From Sediminibacillus terrae (lineage in GTDB: Bacteria; Bacillota; Bacilli; Bacillales; Amphibacillaceae), in contig NZ_VZDQ01000023.1 of NCBI RefSeq assembly GCF_009602435.1, forward strand, positions 1 to 64,000: a DNA stretch of 64,000 bases. The letters are read 5' to 3'. Below are positions 25,342 to 33,467 of this stretch, piece after piece. Every line of letters begins with the position of its first letter. The first letter of the stretch is position 1. Under the pieces are notes generated by a model. That model was not told where the DNA came from and ran no database searches. It was given only the letters and a program-made list of their open reading frames with translations. The translations under genes were made by a program, and so were the position numbers.

Positions 25342-25899
25342 TCAGGTTTGCTTTTTTTGCCATTCACTTCGCAACATCCCCATTTTAATGGCATCATAAT
25401 ACTTACCGTCTACTATTCTTGCGTCTCTAATACGTGCTTCTTCTTTCATTCCGATTTTTTCTGCCACTTTGATCATACGAACATTTCCTGACCAGGTGGA
25501 CATGCCGAGTCTGTGCAAATCGGTTTGTTGGAAGAGGAAGTCAATCCATCGCTTATAGGCTTCGCTTCCGTAGCCGCCGTTCCAGAAATTTTTATCGTAT
25601 ATGACAATCCCGGTTTCCAACCAATTCGTGTTTTTGTCAACCCAATAGGCACCTACGTATCCAATCAACTTATTTTCGACGTAAAGGATCAATGAGGCAG
25701 GAACGCCAGGGGCAATAGGTTCTTCCCGTCGCCAGCTTACTTCGTATTCTTGTTTACTGACTCTTTCTTCGGGAATGTACGGGCCATTCCATTTTTTCGC
25801 AGCCTGTTCCGGTTCTTCATACTTCCAGTAATAAAGTTCATCGATTGCTTGTTGATCGGGTTCTTTAAGGATGATTTTGTCCCCGACTATTTTTACCAT
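25342..25899 (-). CDS. GNAT-family N-acetyltransferase (RimJ/RimL-like)
   Basis: A 185-residue protein. 'LETGIVIYDKNFWNGGYGSEAYKRWIDFLFQ' holds the acetyl-CoA loop (NGGYGSEA), followed by 'HRLGMSTWSGNVRMIKVAEKIGMKEEARIRDA', typical of RimJ/RimL-type enzymes. ATG 25899 follows GAAGGG by 10 nt; a GTG 9 nt upstream is the alternative. It converges on the HEPN remnant. Substrate unknown. Confidence 0.87.
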   Translation of the reverse strand: MVKIVGDKIILKEPDQQAIDELYYWKYEEPEQAAKKWNGPYIPEERVSKQEYEVSWRREEPIAPGVPASLILYVENKLIGYVGAYWVDKNTNWLETGIVIYDKNFWNGGYGSEAYKRWIDFLFQQTDLHRLGMSTWSGNVRMIKVAEKIGMKEEARIRDARIVDGKYYDAIKMGMLRSEWQKKQT

Positions 25900-25926
25900 A
25901 AGAAACACACCCTTCTGTATAAGAGC

Positions 25927-26373
25927 TTAGAGTAATTCGTTCAATTCACTCGTCATCCGTTCAACAAGCTCTGGCCGACCATGAAACTGGGCAGGGGTAT
26001 TTTGAAAGAGTGCAATTTTCCAAGTATCCCCCTTTTTAATTGTGACCAGTGTGTGATGTGTGTTGAGATCCGGATTGATGGTTTGCTGACCAGGTGAAAT
26101 CATACCGGCGATTGCTCTTAGTATCGCCGCGTTATCAGCAAGAAATTGGACAGATTTCACTTTGCAAACAAAAGGAGGTGTTGGATGGTCTCTGAAAATA
26201 GGGTTTAAGTGATCAAAGATTTCTTGCGAGCCTTTGGCAAGGCTTCCATCAAATCCGATTAATTCACCAAACTCATTAAATAACCCGGCCATCTCTGAAG
26301 CATTCCTCTCATTCCAGGAAGTGATCAGTTGATTATATATTGCTTCTATTACCGTTTGTTTTTCGTTGCCCAT
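25927..26373 (-). CDS. SnoaL-like/SgcJ-EcaC family protein (NTF2 fold)
   Basis: A 148-residue NTF2-fold protein: 'VIEAIYNQLITSWNERNASEMAGLFNEFGELIGFDGS' is the SgcJ/EcaC (DUF4440-like) N-terminus, and 'HHTLVTIKKGDTWKIALFQNTPAQFHG' its C-terminal strand pair. ATG 26373 is preceded by TTGGAGAT at 8 nt. A longer open frame upstream simply reads through palindromic repeats. Function unknown; members are often annotated as oxidoreductases without proof. Confidence 0.85.
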   Translation of the reverse strand: MGNEKQTVIEAIYNQLITSWNERNASEMAGLFNEFGELIGFDGSLAKGSQEIFDHLNPIFRDHPTPPFVCKVKSVQFLADNAAILRAIAGMISPGQQTINPDLNTHHTLVTIKKGDTWKIALFQNTPAQFHGRPELVERMTSELNELL

Positions 26374-26456
26374 ACTAATATCTCCAATCAATTCAGGTTC
26401 ATTCTCCCATAAATAATCCCTCAAGTCATGTATTGTCGCATAGAGAGAGTGTAGAA

Positions 26457-26493
26457 GGGGGGACTGACCCCAAACAGGGCCGGGGTCAGTCCC
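26457..26493. repeat. GGGACTGACCCC palindromic repeat
   Basis: GGGACTGACCCC and GGGGTCAGTCCC arms around a loop of about 10 nt, upstream of the SnoaL-like gene. Confidence 0.8.
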
Positions 26494-26557
26494 TAAATCG
26501 GGTTCAAAGCTGGTTGGAACCAATGGAAATCCCGATAGGATGGGCTTTTCCGATTGT

Positions 26558-26616
26558 AGGGACAGTCCCCGATGCCTGCCAAGGTATGTCCCCATACGTG
26601 AATGGGGACTGACCCC
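26558..26616. repeat. Partly degenerate pair of GGGACAGTCCCC / GGGGACTGACCCC elements
   Basis: GGGACAGTCCCC (26559-26570) and GGGGACTGACCCC (26604-26616) are separated by 33 nt, with a half-copy (ATGTCCCCAT) in between. They are related arms of two family variants that no longer pair perfectly. Confidence 0.65.
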
Positions 26617-26646
26617 TTATTCGACCCCTTATTCGACCCCTTATTC
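26611..26646. repeat. Three tandem 12-nt units GACCCCTTATTC
   Basis: GACCCCTTATTC occurs three times without a break at 26611, 26623 and 26635, followed by GACTTTATT next to the stop codon of the MFS gene. The unit contains the GACCCC arm of the adjacent palindromic repeat, so it probably arose by slippage at its edge. Confidence 0.85.
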
Positions 26647-26650
26647 GACT

Positions 26651-28153
26651 TTATTTCCGCTCTATCTTGGGGAAGAAGAGGGTCAGGGCGAAGGTGATGA
26701 GTCCGATGGCAAATAGGCCGATATAGACGGCATGCAATGCTGTAGACAGGAAGTCCTGCAGCTGTTCCAGGGCGTTTTCGGGCAGGCGGCTGCGCATGGT
26801 TTCGTCCAGCAGCGCATTGGTAGAACTGCTATCGATGACGTCGGAGCCACCTCCGCCACTGTCCTGCATCAATTGATTCATCCGCAAGTTGAGCACGCCG
26901 CCGAGGACAGCGGCGCCGAGCGCGCTGCCGATGATACGCATGAACATATTCAAGGACGTGGCCACGCCGCGGGTTTTCCAGTCGACACTGCTTTGAATCG
27001 CTACAATAAAGGTTGTGCTGGACAATCCCATTCCGACGCCTACCACAAACGAACTTATCCCTGCATAGACAGGTCCTTTCCCAGGATCCAGGAATACAAA
27101 CAGCAACCCGCCGATTCCCAGAGCGGTTCCTCCCAAAATCGCAGTCGGCCTGAAGCCGATTTTCAACACCAAATGGCCGGCAATGGTTGCCGAAATCGGC
27201 CAGCCAATCGACATGGTGCACAAAGTAAAGCCGGCGACAATGGCGGAATATCCCATCACTGCTTGTACATAGGTCGGCAGAAAACTGGACAACCCGATCA
27301 TCATCATTCCGGATGTCAAAGTTGCCAGGTTGGCGATAGTGATCAATTTGTCATTCCAGATTCCCAGCGGCATCATAGGGGCTGTGGCTTTTTTCTCCTG
27401 CCATATAAACAAAACGGCCCCAATAATAAATACAGTTATCAATACCAGTACCTGAGGCGAAGTCCAAGCCCAGGCAGCCCCGCCTTGAACGAGCACGACG
27501 ATCAAAGCAGAAATGGCAAGGAAAAACAAACTCGAGCCAATATAGTCGATCGATTTCTTTTCTTTGGTAACATCTTCATGGAAAAACAAAATGACACCGA
27601 TCATCCCGATAATTCCCAGCGGGATATTCATCCAAAAAATCCAAGCCCAGTCTGAATAACGGACAATAAAACCGCCGAGCAGTGGTCCGACTACAGAAGA
27701 AATTCCCCAAACACTGGCCAAGTAGCCCTGGATTTTGGAGCGTTCTTCGACTGTGTACATATCGCCGACGATGGTGGTGACGATTGGCTGGACCGCTCCA
27801 GCTCCAAGTCCTTGTACAACCCGGAATACAACCAGCATCGTCATTGTCGTAGCCAGTCCGCATAATAGGGAACCGGCCAAAAAGATGATAACGCCTATTA
27901 GGAATATGGGTTTCCTGCCGAACAAGTCTGATAGTTTTCCATAGATAAGCGTAGTGACTGCCTGCATTAACAGAAAAGAAGAGAAAACCCAACTGTAAAC
28001 TGAAAAACCGCCAAGATCTCCGACGATGTCGGGCATTGCCGTAGCAACAATGGTGCCTTCAATGGCTGCCATAAACATCGAAATCACCAATGCAGCCAGT
28101 ACAAGCGGCCGTTTGGTTTTATTTGCGGTGGCGGTCTGTGTGAATTCCGACAT
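26651..28153 (-). CDS. MFS drug:H+ antiporter, DHA2 (EmrB/QacA) family, 14 helices
   Basis: A 500-residue transporter. The N-terminal 'FMAAIEGTIVATAMPDIVGDLGG' (motif D1 for 14-TMS pumps), 'GKLSDLFGRKPIFLIG' (motif A), 'FRVVQGLGAGAVQPI' (motif B) and 'GISSVVGPLLGGFIV' (antiporter motif C) are all intact. Expected role: efflux of cationic or lipophilic drugs. ATG 28153 follows AAGGAAGG. A CAACAG-N12-CTGTTG palindrome upstream may be an operator. Substrate is not predictable. Confidence 0.92.
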   Translation of the reverse strand: MSEFTQTATANKTKRPLVLAALVISMFMAAIEGTIVATAMPDIVGDLGGFSVYSWVFSSFLLMQAVTTLIYGKLSDLFGRKPIFLIGVIIFLAGSLLCGLATTMTMLVVFRVVQGLGAGAVQPIVTTIVGDMYTVEERSKIQGYLASVWGISSVVGPLLGGFIVRYSDWAWIFWMNIPLGIIGMIGVILFFHEDVTKEKKSIDYIGSSLFFLAISALIVVLVQGGAAWAWTSPQVLVLITVFIIGAVLFIWQEKKATAPMMPLGIWNDKLITIANLATLTSGMMMIGLSSFLPTYVQAVMGYSAIVAGFTLCTMSIGWPISATIAGHLVLKIGFRPTAILGGTALGIGGLLFVFLDPGKGPVYAGISSFVVGVGMGLSSTTFIVAIQSSVDWKTRGVATSLNMFMRIIGSALGAAVLGGVLNLRMNQLMQDSGGGGSDVIDSSSTNALLDETMRSRLPENALEQLQDFLSTALHAVYIGLFAIGLITFALTLFFPKIERK

Positions 28154-28231
28154 AATCAAAGCCTTCCTTCGCATTTATTTCTACTATTTTAATGTAATCG
28201 GATACCAGCATAATTGCAAAAAAGTACACTG

Positions 28232-28255
28232 CAACAGCTTGTAGTATAACTGTTG
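28232..28255 (-). promoter_or_regulatory. Inverted repeat upstream of the MFS pump, possible operator
   Basis: CAACAG and CTGTTG arms are separated by 12 bp, about 80 nt before the start codon. A promoter-like TTGCAA-N17-TACATT on the minus strand (28218-28190 region) lies just downstream. A regulator is not encoded next door. Confidence 0.4.
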
Positions 28256-28265
28256 ATTGCAAAAC

Positions 28266-28300
28266 GAAACCCACTCCATCAACGCGAGTGGGTTTCAGTT
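28266..28300 (-). terminator. Terminator of the S66 peptidase gene
   Basis: GAAACCCACTC and GAGTGGGTTTC arms form an 11-bp stem with a 9-nt loop, followed on the minus strand by GTTTTG. Confidence 0.75.
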
Positions 28301-28326
28301 GTTAAAGGTGGCAAACTATCCGCTTG

Positions 28327-29328
28327 TCAGCTCACACCATTTTCCAAAAAGGTGATGTTCCCATGATCAGCATCCAACTCTGCCTGAATTCCGATGGGGA
28401 AGACGTGGGACGGAAAGGTATGCCCTACGTCCACATTTGTCAGGATAGGGATGTCCCTGTCACCGATCACTTCGAGCAACAATTCATCTAAGGTAAAAGG
28501 TGCGTTCAAGTCATCGAACTGTTCGTGTTTTCCAACAATCAAACCACTGATCTTATCAAATATCCCGGATACTTTCAGCATGCTGAACAGTCTTTCTTCG
28601 ACTGCCATGTCTTTAAAAGAATCTTCGATAAAAAGGATGGAGCCGGTTAAGTCAGGGAAATATTCGGTATTCAGGAAGCCTGACATGGTATTTAAATTGC
28701 CGCCGATCAATTTTCCGGTGGTCTTGCCTTCCCGCAAACAATTCCATCCCTCATTTAAGTACATTTTTTTAGCCCGATTTTGTGTATGCCAATCGAGCAT
28801 TTCGTCAGTCCATTTTTCCGGGATCTCAAGCGTATAAGGAGCATTTTTTTGTTTGGTGACCACATGTTGAAAAAATTCCAATCCTTTTGGCAGCATTTCA
28901 GGGAATTCTCCGAACGAAGGGATAATCGCAGGCCCGTAAAACGTCGCAAGTCCTGTTTTGGCATAAAGACTTAACAGCAATGCAGTTACATCGCTATATC
29001 CCATCACGATTTTCGGATTATTTTTCACCACTTCGTAATCGATATAAGGCAATAAAGAGTTCGAGTTGGTACCGCCTATCGTACTAATGATTGCTTTAAT
29101 CTCTTCATCATAAAAGAATGCATTGATTTCTTCGGCTCTATCTTTTATACTTCCAGATCGATAAGCCTGCTGTCGGGTGGAACACTTTCCTTCTACTACC
29201 TGGTAACCAAGGTTTCGTAACTGTTCCAGTCCTCTTTGGTAACGTTGTTTGAATTTAACAGGTGCAGGGGCAGAGGGGGTAATGATGCCGATTTTGTCTC
29301 CCCCGCTTATCTTCCTTGGTTTGATCAC
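28327..29328 (-). CDS. S66 family peptidase (LD-carboxypeptidase / MccF-like)
   Basis: A 333-residue serine peptidase. Catalytic Ser lies in 'IVMGYSDVTALLLSLYAKTGLATFYGP', Glu in the 'LFIEDSF' region, and His in 'NVDVGHTFPSHVFPIG'. The family includes LdcA, which cleaves the L-Lys/DAP-D-Ala bond of murein tetrapeptide, and MccF, which cleaves microcin C. 'GGTNSNSLLPYIDYEVVKNNPK' and the length fit the MccF-like branch more closely. Which substrate is used cannot be told. No signal peptide, so cytoplasmic. Confidence 0.88.
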   Translation of the reverse strand: MIKPRKISGGDKIGIITPSAPAPVKFKQRYQRGLEQLRNLGYQVVEGKCSTRQQAYRSGSIKDRAEEINAFFYDEEIKAIISTIGGTNSNSLLPYIDYEVVKNNPKIVMGYSDVTALLLSLYAKTGLATFYGPAIIPSFGEFPEMLPKGLEFFQHVVTKQKNAPYTLEIPEKWTDEMLDWHTQNRAKKMYLNEGWNCLREGKTTGKLIGGNLNTMSGFLNTEYFPDLTGSILFIEDSFKDMAVEERLFSMLKVSGIFDKISGLIVGKHEQFDDLNAPFTLDELLLEVIGDRDIPILTNVDVGHTFPSHVFPIGIQAELDADHGNITFLENGVS

Positions 29329-29552
29329 GATGATGTCTCCTTTTGGTTGAAAATTTCATTTTGTAAATGATGATAGGTAACACGGAGAATGTTAGAACGA
29401 TTTTAGTCAAGTTCAAAGAAAGAGAATCGCACTGACAAGTCAATGGCTATATGAGAGAAGGGTGGGTCAAATGGACGGACCATCCAACACCACTATAAAG
29501 AGCGTGGCAGAGATCGTCATAACAGCTGTGAAATTGAATGAGAAGCGCTACA
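29329..29552. other. Intergenic region without a supported gene
   Basis: A plus-strand ATG at 29471 follows AGAAGGG but its frame mostly mirrors the tail of the NUDIX gene and is not credible. Confidence 0.4.
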
Positions 29553-30053
29553 TTATTCTCTTTCTTTTTCCTGATTATTTCCCCGGAAATTGTCAAAGAT
29601 TAGTTTATGCTCGGGGGCAGCCGGTAATTCTAGCAGAGAGCTTTTAAGAAACTTCGGAACCAGCGTCTTATTTTCCAGGTCATCCAGGGAAACCCATTGA
29701 TAGATTAATCGTCCGCCTTCTTCTCCGTAAAATACATCTGTAGTCGCCTCGATTGCTTTGGCAGTGGAAGCAAGGTAATACATCCCGATTTCATGGTAAT
29801 TCCGATCATTATATTCGAAAAAATTCTCTGTTATCCAGAGCAGACGATGTACGTCAATACTCCAGCCCAGCTCTTCCATTATTTCTCTTTTGACGGTCGT
29901 TTGCGAATCCTCTAGAATTGCCACTCTGCCGCCTGGAAGTGCCCAATGACTTTCGTGAACTTGCTTGTGCAGTAATACATGGTCGTTTTTCGTCAATACC
30001 GCGGCAGCTCTATAGTTGAATACTGCACCATCGACAGGAAAGGTAGCATCCAT
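29553..30053 (-). CDS. NUDIX hydrolase
   Basis: A 166-residue protein with a complete NUDIX box: 'GGRVAILEDSQTTVKREIMEELGW' region fits GX5EX7REUXEEXGU. Such enzymes cleave nucleoside diphosphates linked to another group. GGGGG precedes ATG 30053. It lies 13 nt downstream of the broken DUF1572 gene and is probably in the same transcript. Substrate unknown. Confidence 0.9.
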   Translation of the reverse strand: MDATFPVDGAVFNYRAAAVLTKNDHVLLHKQVHESHWALPGGRVAILEDSQTTVKREIMEELGWSIDVHRLLWITENFFEYNDRNYHEIGMYYLASTAKAIEATTDVFYGEEGGRLIYQWVSLDDLENKTLVPKFLKSSLLELPAAPEHKLIFDNFRGNNQEKERE

Positions 30054-30066
30054 TTTATCCCCCGTT

Positions 30067-30609
30067 TCAGTCTTTCTTTTTTTGTTGATCAAGCATTTGC
30101 TCCAAGAATTCCTGTGATTTTCCTTTTGGGATACTGAGCGTTTCCCATTCTGAATCTTTCACTTGCTTGCCTATATAGACGAGTTGACCGACGTGCGAAG
30201 CATAGTGCACCAGTTGTCGCTCAATGGCATCGATAACCAAGTGGCCTTATCCACGGATATAGACCGTTTTCAATAAATCGGACTCCGTTAAGTCATTCAA
30301 AGCAGCAAATAATTTTTGCCATCCGTGCTCCCACACCTCCAACAGCTCAGCTTTCGATGAAATGGTATCTTCAAATTCTCCGTCACGATTTCGATCGAGT
30401 TTTTCTCCGTCGGAATTCATAAAATCCGTCCACCGTGAGACCATGTTGCCACTCAGATGTTTGACGATAATGGCGGCACTGTTGGATTCTGCGTTGTAGA
30501 CCCAGTGAATGTCCCGCTCCGATAATTGCTTGATCGTTTTTTCTCCGAGACTTTTAACGCTCTTAAATCGTTGAATAACAATGTTCAAGTACTCATTTCC
30601 CAGATTCAC
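30067..30609 (-). pseudogene. DUF1572 (DinB-superfamily) protein interrupted by a single TAA
   Basis: A 181-codon frame (AGGAGG at the start) with an internal TAA at 30247-30249. Before it is 'NEYLNIVIQRFKSVKSLGEKTIKQL' and 'SAAIIVKHLSGNMVSRWTDFM'; after it, in the same frame, 'VIDAIERQLVHYASHVGQLVYIGKQVKDSEW'. Both are standard DUF1572 segments, including His residues of the metal site. The codon sits where relatives usually have Glu in 'IRGE', so one G-to-T change explains it. A recent nonsense mutation or base error. Confidence 0.8.
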
Positions 30610-30649
30610 AGGATTTCCTCCTTTTTCTTTTCCCTTTTAAATACCATTA

Positions 30650-31071
30650 TCACCAATAGACGAGATAAAGATAGCCAATCACCCATAAATAATCCACTAT
30701 CGCACCTTCCTGGAAAAGCCATAGGAGATATTCCCATGCACCTGGACCGCGACCACTTTGAACGTGATTCTCCAATACTTTTACTAAAATGCAGACGCCG
30801 ATCACAATGAGGGATCTTTTGGTATTTTTGTTTAGTAAAAGACTGATCACTGCTGCAGGAAGCGTCAGCCAGGGTAAATATATCATTAAAACGATGCGAA
30901 TAAGCAGTGCGAGAAATAAGAGTAACTTAATAGAGTGTCAAGGTCTATAAAAACAAAGGCTAGAAAAAGGGTGGCGGCTGCAAAAATGCCAAGCCAGAAC
31001 AAGCATCCCCATTTGAATTTTTGTTTCACCCGATTGGTCTCAGTTATTAATAGATCCTCGTTAGCCATCAA
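30650..31071 (-). pseudogene. Membrane protein, probably split by a frameshift near 30940
   Basis: Two frames: 31071-30886 (61 codons, one helix 'GCLFWLGIFAAATLFLAFVFID') and 30886-30650 (78 codons, helices 'LPWLTLPAAVISLLL' and 'LIVIGVCILVKVLENHV'). The second frame stays open upstream of its ATG with a hydrophobic 'KLLLFLALLIRIVLMIY' that overlaps the end of the first. This suggests one gene of about 140 codons with one frameshift. Alternatively these are two translationally coupled small proteins (TAATG). Last member of the DedA operon. Family unknown. Confidence 0.45.
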
Positions 31072-31108
31072 CCGTCATACTTCCTTTCGTTCTAAAAAAT
31101 AGCAATCC

Positions 31109-31399
31109 TTAGAAAAAGCTGACGACCATGATCACAAACGATATAAGAAACGTCAAAATAACCAAACAAACGATAATAGGGGCGATAAATTTCAAATAGC
31201 CGGGTTCTTTTTTTCTAAACCCGCCAAAACTGAAAATCAGACTGAGAATCCCGGTGATAATTGCGGTGGAAAATAATACTTGGATCAGGACGACCAACAT
31301 ACCTTCGGGCTGTTCAGGGGCTATGGCATACGACGCAAAAATAGCTGTTGCACCAATGGCGGCCAGAATCGCAGACCATTTACTATAGGGTTTATTCAT
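31109..31399 (-). CDS. Three-helix membrane protein of unknown function
   Basis: A 96-residue protein with helices at about 8-26, 36-60 and 72-95. Its start overlaps the end of the upstream membrane gene by 8 nt. Part of a run of small membrane genes downstream of dedA. No family recognised. Confidence 0.65.
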   Translation of the reverse strand: MNKPYSKWSAILAAIGATAIFASYAIAPEQPEGMLVVLIQVLFSTAIITGILSLIFSFGGFRKKEPGYLKFIAPIIVCLVILTFLISFVIMVVSFF

Positions 31400-31694
31400 G
31401 TATAGAATCCTTTCGTGAATTTGCTTCTTTCTTCTTAAGAATCCCCGCTATTAAAACAAAAAGGCCAATCAGAAAAAACAATGGGAATAGATAGAACATG
31501 ATCATTGCGGCCCAGCCACTTTTTACGAGTACTGCATACGTCAATCCCAATCCGAAAGCTAACGATGGGGAAATCACCAGCATGATCGTAAATCCCCAAA
31601 TCTTGTATTTCATCTTTTTCGGTTTGCCTTCACTAAATTGATAAGCGATGGCAGCTGCCAGTAGGGCGATAAGATAACCTGTAAAAATTGCCAT
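31392..31694 (-). CDS. Three-helix membrane protein of unknown function
   Basis: A 100-residue protein with helices at about 2-18, 32-58 and 63-88 and a charged tail (KKKEANSRKD). ATG 31694 follows AAAGGAGGT by 9 nt. It starts 20 nt after the dedA stop codon. No family recognised. Confidence 0.65.
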   Translation of the reverse strand: MAIFTGYLIALLAAAIAYQFSEGKPKKMKYKIWGFTIMLVISPSLAFGLGLTYAVLVKSGWAAMIMFYLFPLFFLIGLFVLIAGILKKKEANSRKDSIHE

Positions 31695-31714
31695 TCGAAT
31701 GTTACCTCCTTTAT

Positions 31715-32332
31715 TCACTTTCCATGGCTCCGTCGTCTCTTACGGAAGAAGAGAATAGCCAGCAGGATAACCAGGACAATCAGTACTAGATAAACAACAC
31801 GGGCGTAGGCCTCCATCGAGTGTGCGATTTCTTGCCAAGAAGCTCCGATGGACGCCCCGACATATACCAGTAGGACATTCCAAATCAAAGTGCCTGCGGT
31901 TGTAAGCAGTAAAAATACTGTTACATTCATATTGGACATGCCAGCCGGTATGGAAATCAGACTCCTTACCAGCGGAACAAAGCGGCAGAAGAAAACGGTC
32001 CAAGGTCCGTATTTATCAAACCATGAATCTGCTTTATGCAAATCGGATGTTTTCAGACGGAGAAGGTGCCCCCACCGATTTACTATCTTTTCTAAACGGG
32101 AAACGTCTAGCTGGAGGCCGATTATGTAAAGAACGATCGCTCCAAGGACAGAGCCTGCTGTGGCGGAGAGGACGACACCTGTTTTGGTTAAGTCGGAAGT
32201 GGTCGTTAAAAATCCGCCAAAAGAAAGAATTACTTCTGAAGGAATAGGGGGAAAAATGTTTTCACATGCAATTAAAAACATAATTCCCATGTACCCAAAT
32301 TTATCTACAATATCTATAAGCCAGCTCTCCAT
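31715..32332 (-). CDS. DedA-family membrane protein
   Basis: A 205-residue protein with the DedA/VTT signature 'ENIFPPIPSEVILSFGGFL' near the N-terminus and 'DKYGPWTVFFCRFVPLVRSLISIPAGMSNMN' mid-protein (the F/Y-x-R-F-x-P-x-R-x3-x2-AG motif). Bacterial DedA proteins are proton-motive-force-linked flippases or scramblases for undecaprenyl phosphate or phospholipid. First gene of a minus-strand run of four or five membrane genes. Confidence 0.92.
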   Translation of the reverse strand: MESWLIDIVDKFGYMGIMFLIACENIFPPIPSEVILSFGGFLTTTSDLTKTGVVLSATAGSVLGAIVLYIIGLQLDVSRLEKIVNRWGHLLRLKTSDLHKADSWFDKYGPWTVFFCRFVPLVRSLISIPAGMSNMNVTVFLLLTTAGTLIWNVLLVYVGASIGASWQEIAHSMEAYARVVYLVLIVLVILLAILFFRKRRRSHGK

Positions 32333-32369
32333 ACGTATCTCCTTATCTATCAGAAAACGACAAGTATGA

Positions 32370-32577
32370 TCACTCCTGTTTTCCCATCTTTATATTTTTT
32401 GCTTTATAGGAGGAGACAAATGTAATGGTTGCCCCTAGTATAATTTCTATGCAAGCAAAGTAAGAAAAACCCCATACAGGTCCTTGTCCGAATCCACAGA
32501 TTGAACGATCTGCTAGCAAACAGTAAAATGATAAAACCGAACCATTGCATTGCTTTATAAGTATTTTCCTTCCGCAC
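32370..32577 (-). pseudogene. Small membrane protein remnant, frameshifted
   Basis: From GTG 32577 (AAGGGG at 10 nt) the minus strand reads 'VRKENTYKAMQWFGFIILLF'. Past about 32512 a different frame gives 'DRSICGFGQGPVWGFSYFAC' and 'EIILGATITFVSSYKAKNIK' to TGA 32370. A small indel joins them into a two-helix protein of about 69 residues. The joining is my inference and no family is recognised. Confidence 0.4.
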
Positions 32578-32682
32578 GATGGACTGTTCCCCTTTTGTAA
32601 ATTGGAATTTCGAGCTATTGATCCGATTTTAACATAAAATTACAATTAATTTTCATGGAGAAAAGAAAATCCCCATAAAAAG

Positions 32683-32709
32683 AGACCAAATCACCTGGTG
32701 ATTTGGTCT
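32683..32709 (-). terminator. Terminator of the DoxX gene
   Basis: A perfect 12-bp stem, AGACCAAATCAC / GTGATTTGGTCT, with a 3-nt loop, followed on the minus strand by a T-run. Confidence 0.85.
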
Positions 32710-32733
32710 GATAGGATTGTTCGGTTCATTTAT

Positions 32734-33243
32734 TTAGACTGTTGCGGTTTCTTTTTTCTGGTTTTTCTTGATTGGTGTATGGCTGCGCAGGTAAGGCATT
32801 GCCCATCTGTCCAAGCCATACTTGCCAGCATTGGCGCCTGCTACGATGACGAAGATAGCTAGCAAAATCATTTGGCCGTTGGTGCTTACGGTTCCGCTGA
32901 ACAGGAATGCGAAGTTCATGACCATGCCCATCAAGGTCGCAAAGTTGGTCAACAATCCAAGAATCAAGGCGATACCGACTAATACTTCACCCCACATGAC
33001 AAGGAAAGAGAAGAGATTAGCATTTGGCAGTGCGACATGTTCAAGGAATGTCGCCCACCATCCTTGGACAGCTGGATGTTCACCTGTTGCAGAAGCGATG
33101 GCCCCTTGCAGGAATCCACTGGCATCGAACCCGCCGCCTGTCAGTTTTTCGATCCCTGCGTGAATGAATTGGTATCCAAGGTAAATCCGGATGACAGCTA
33201 ACAGACCAGCGACAATATTGTTTTTCCTCAATAGTTCTAACAT
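32734..33243 (-). CDS. DoxX-family membrane protein
   Basis: A 169-residue protein with four membrane helices. 'AVIRIYLGYQFIHAGIEKLTGG' and 'WGEVLVGIALILGLLTNFATLMGMVMNFAFLFSGT' are typical of DoxX/DoxD-like proteins (related to the thiosulfate:quinone oxidoreductase subunit and to CatD/MhqP-like proteins). 'TNGQMILLAIFVIVAGANAGKYGLDRW' is the family C-terminus. ATG 33243 has AAAGGAGTG upstream. Two good Rex-type operators lie 135-195 bp upstream, which suggests control by the NADH/NAD+ ratio. Confidence 0.88.
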   Translation of the reverse strand: MLELLRKNNIVAGLLAVIRIYLGYQFIHAGIEKLTGGGFDASGFLQGAIASATGEHPAVQGWWATFLEHVALPNANLFSFLVMWGEVLVGIALILGLLTNFATLMGMVMNFAFLFSGTVSTNGQMILLAIFVIVAGANAGKYGLDRWAMPYLRSHTPIKKNQKKETATV

Positions 33244-33377
33244 AGTAGAACACTCCTTTTGTTTAATAAGATAAGGGCTGTAAACTTTGTTCAACATTTC
33301 ACATTACTTTGTACAAGATCTTGTGTATTTCTTATTACACTTACATCTTATCATGATTTAGGAAGAAGAAAAGGTAA

Positions 33378-33395
33378 TTGTGAATAATTTCACAT
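33378..33395 (-). promoter_or_regulatory. Rex-type operator (one mismatch)
   Basis: TTGTGAATAATTTCACAT matches the Firmicutes Rex operator TTGTGAANNNNTTCACAA in 13 of 14 defined positions. It lies 25 bp from the perfect site at 33420. Confidence 0.65.
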
Positions 33396-33419
33396 TTTAG
33401 TCATAAAGTTATGGCGTAA

Positions 33420-33437
33420 TTGTGAATATATTCACAA
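33420..33437 (-). promoter_or_regulatory. Rex-type operator (perfect)
   Basis: TTGTGAATATATTCACAA matches TTGTGAANNNNTTCACAA at every defined position and is embedded in a 22-bp perfect palindrome (33418-33439). The inner TGTGA-N6-TCACA also fits Fnr/CRP-type sites, so Fnr is the alternative regulator. The nearest gene that could be controlled is the DoxX gene downstream on the minus strand. Confidence 0.7.
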
Positions 33438-33467
33438 TTGGTCATGAGAAGGAGGGAGAAGTCGTCT

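Noticed and set aside
26374-26595. N-terminal extension of the SnoaL-like protein
   Set aside because: The extra 74 codons are encoded by palindromic repeats; the family start with a good ribosome binding site is at 26373.
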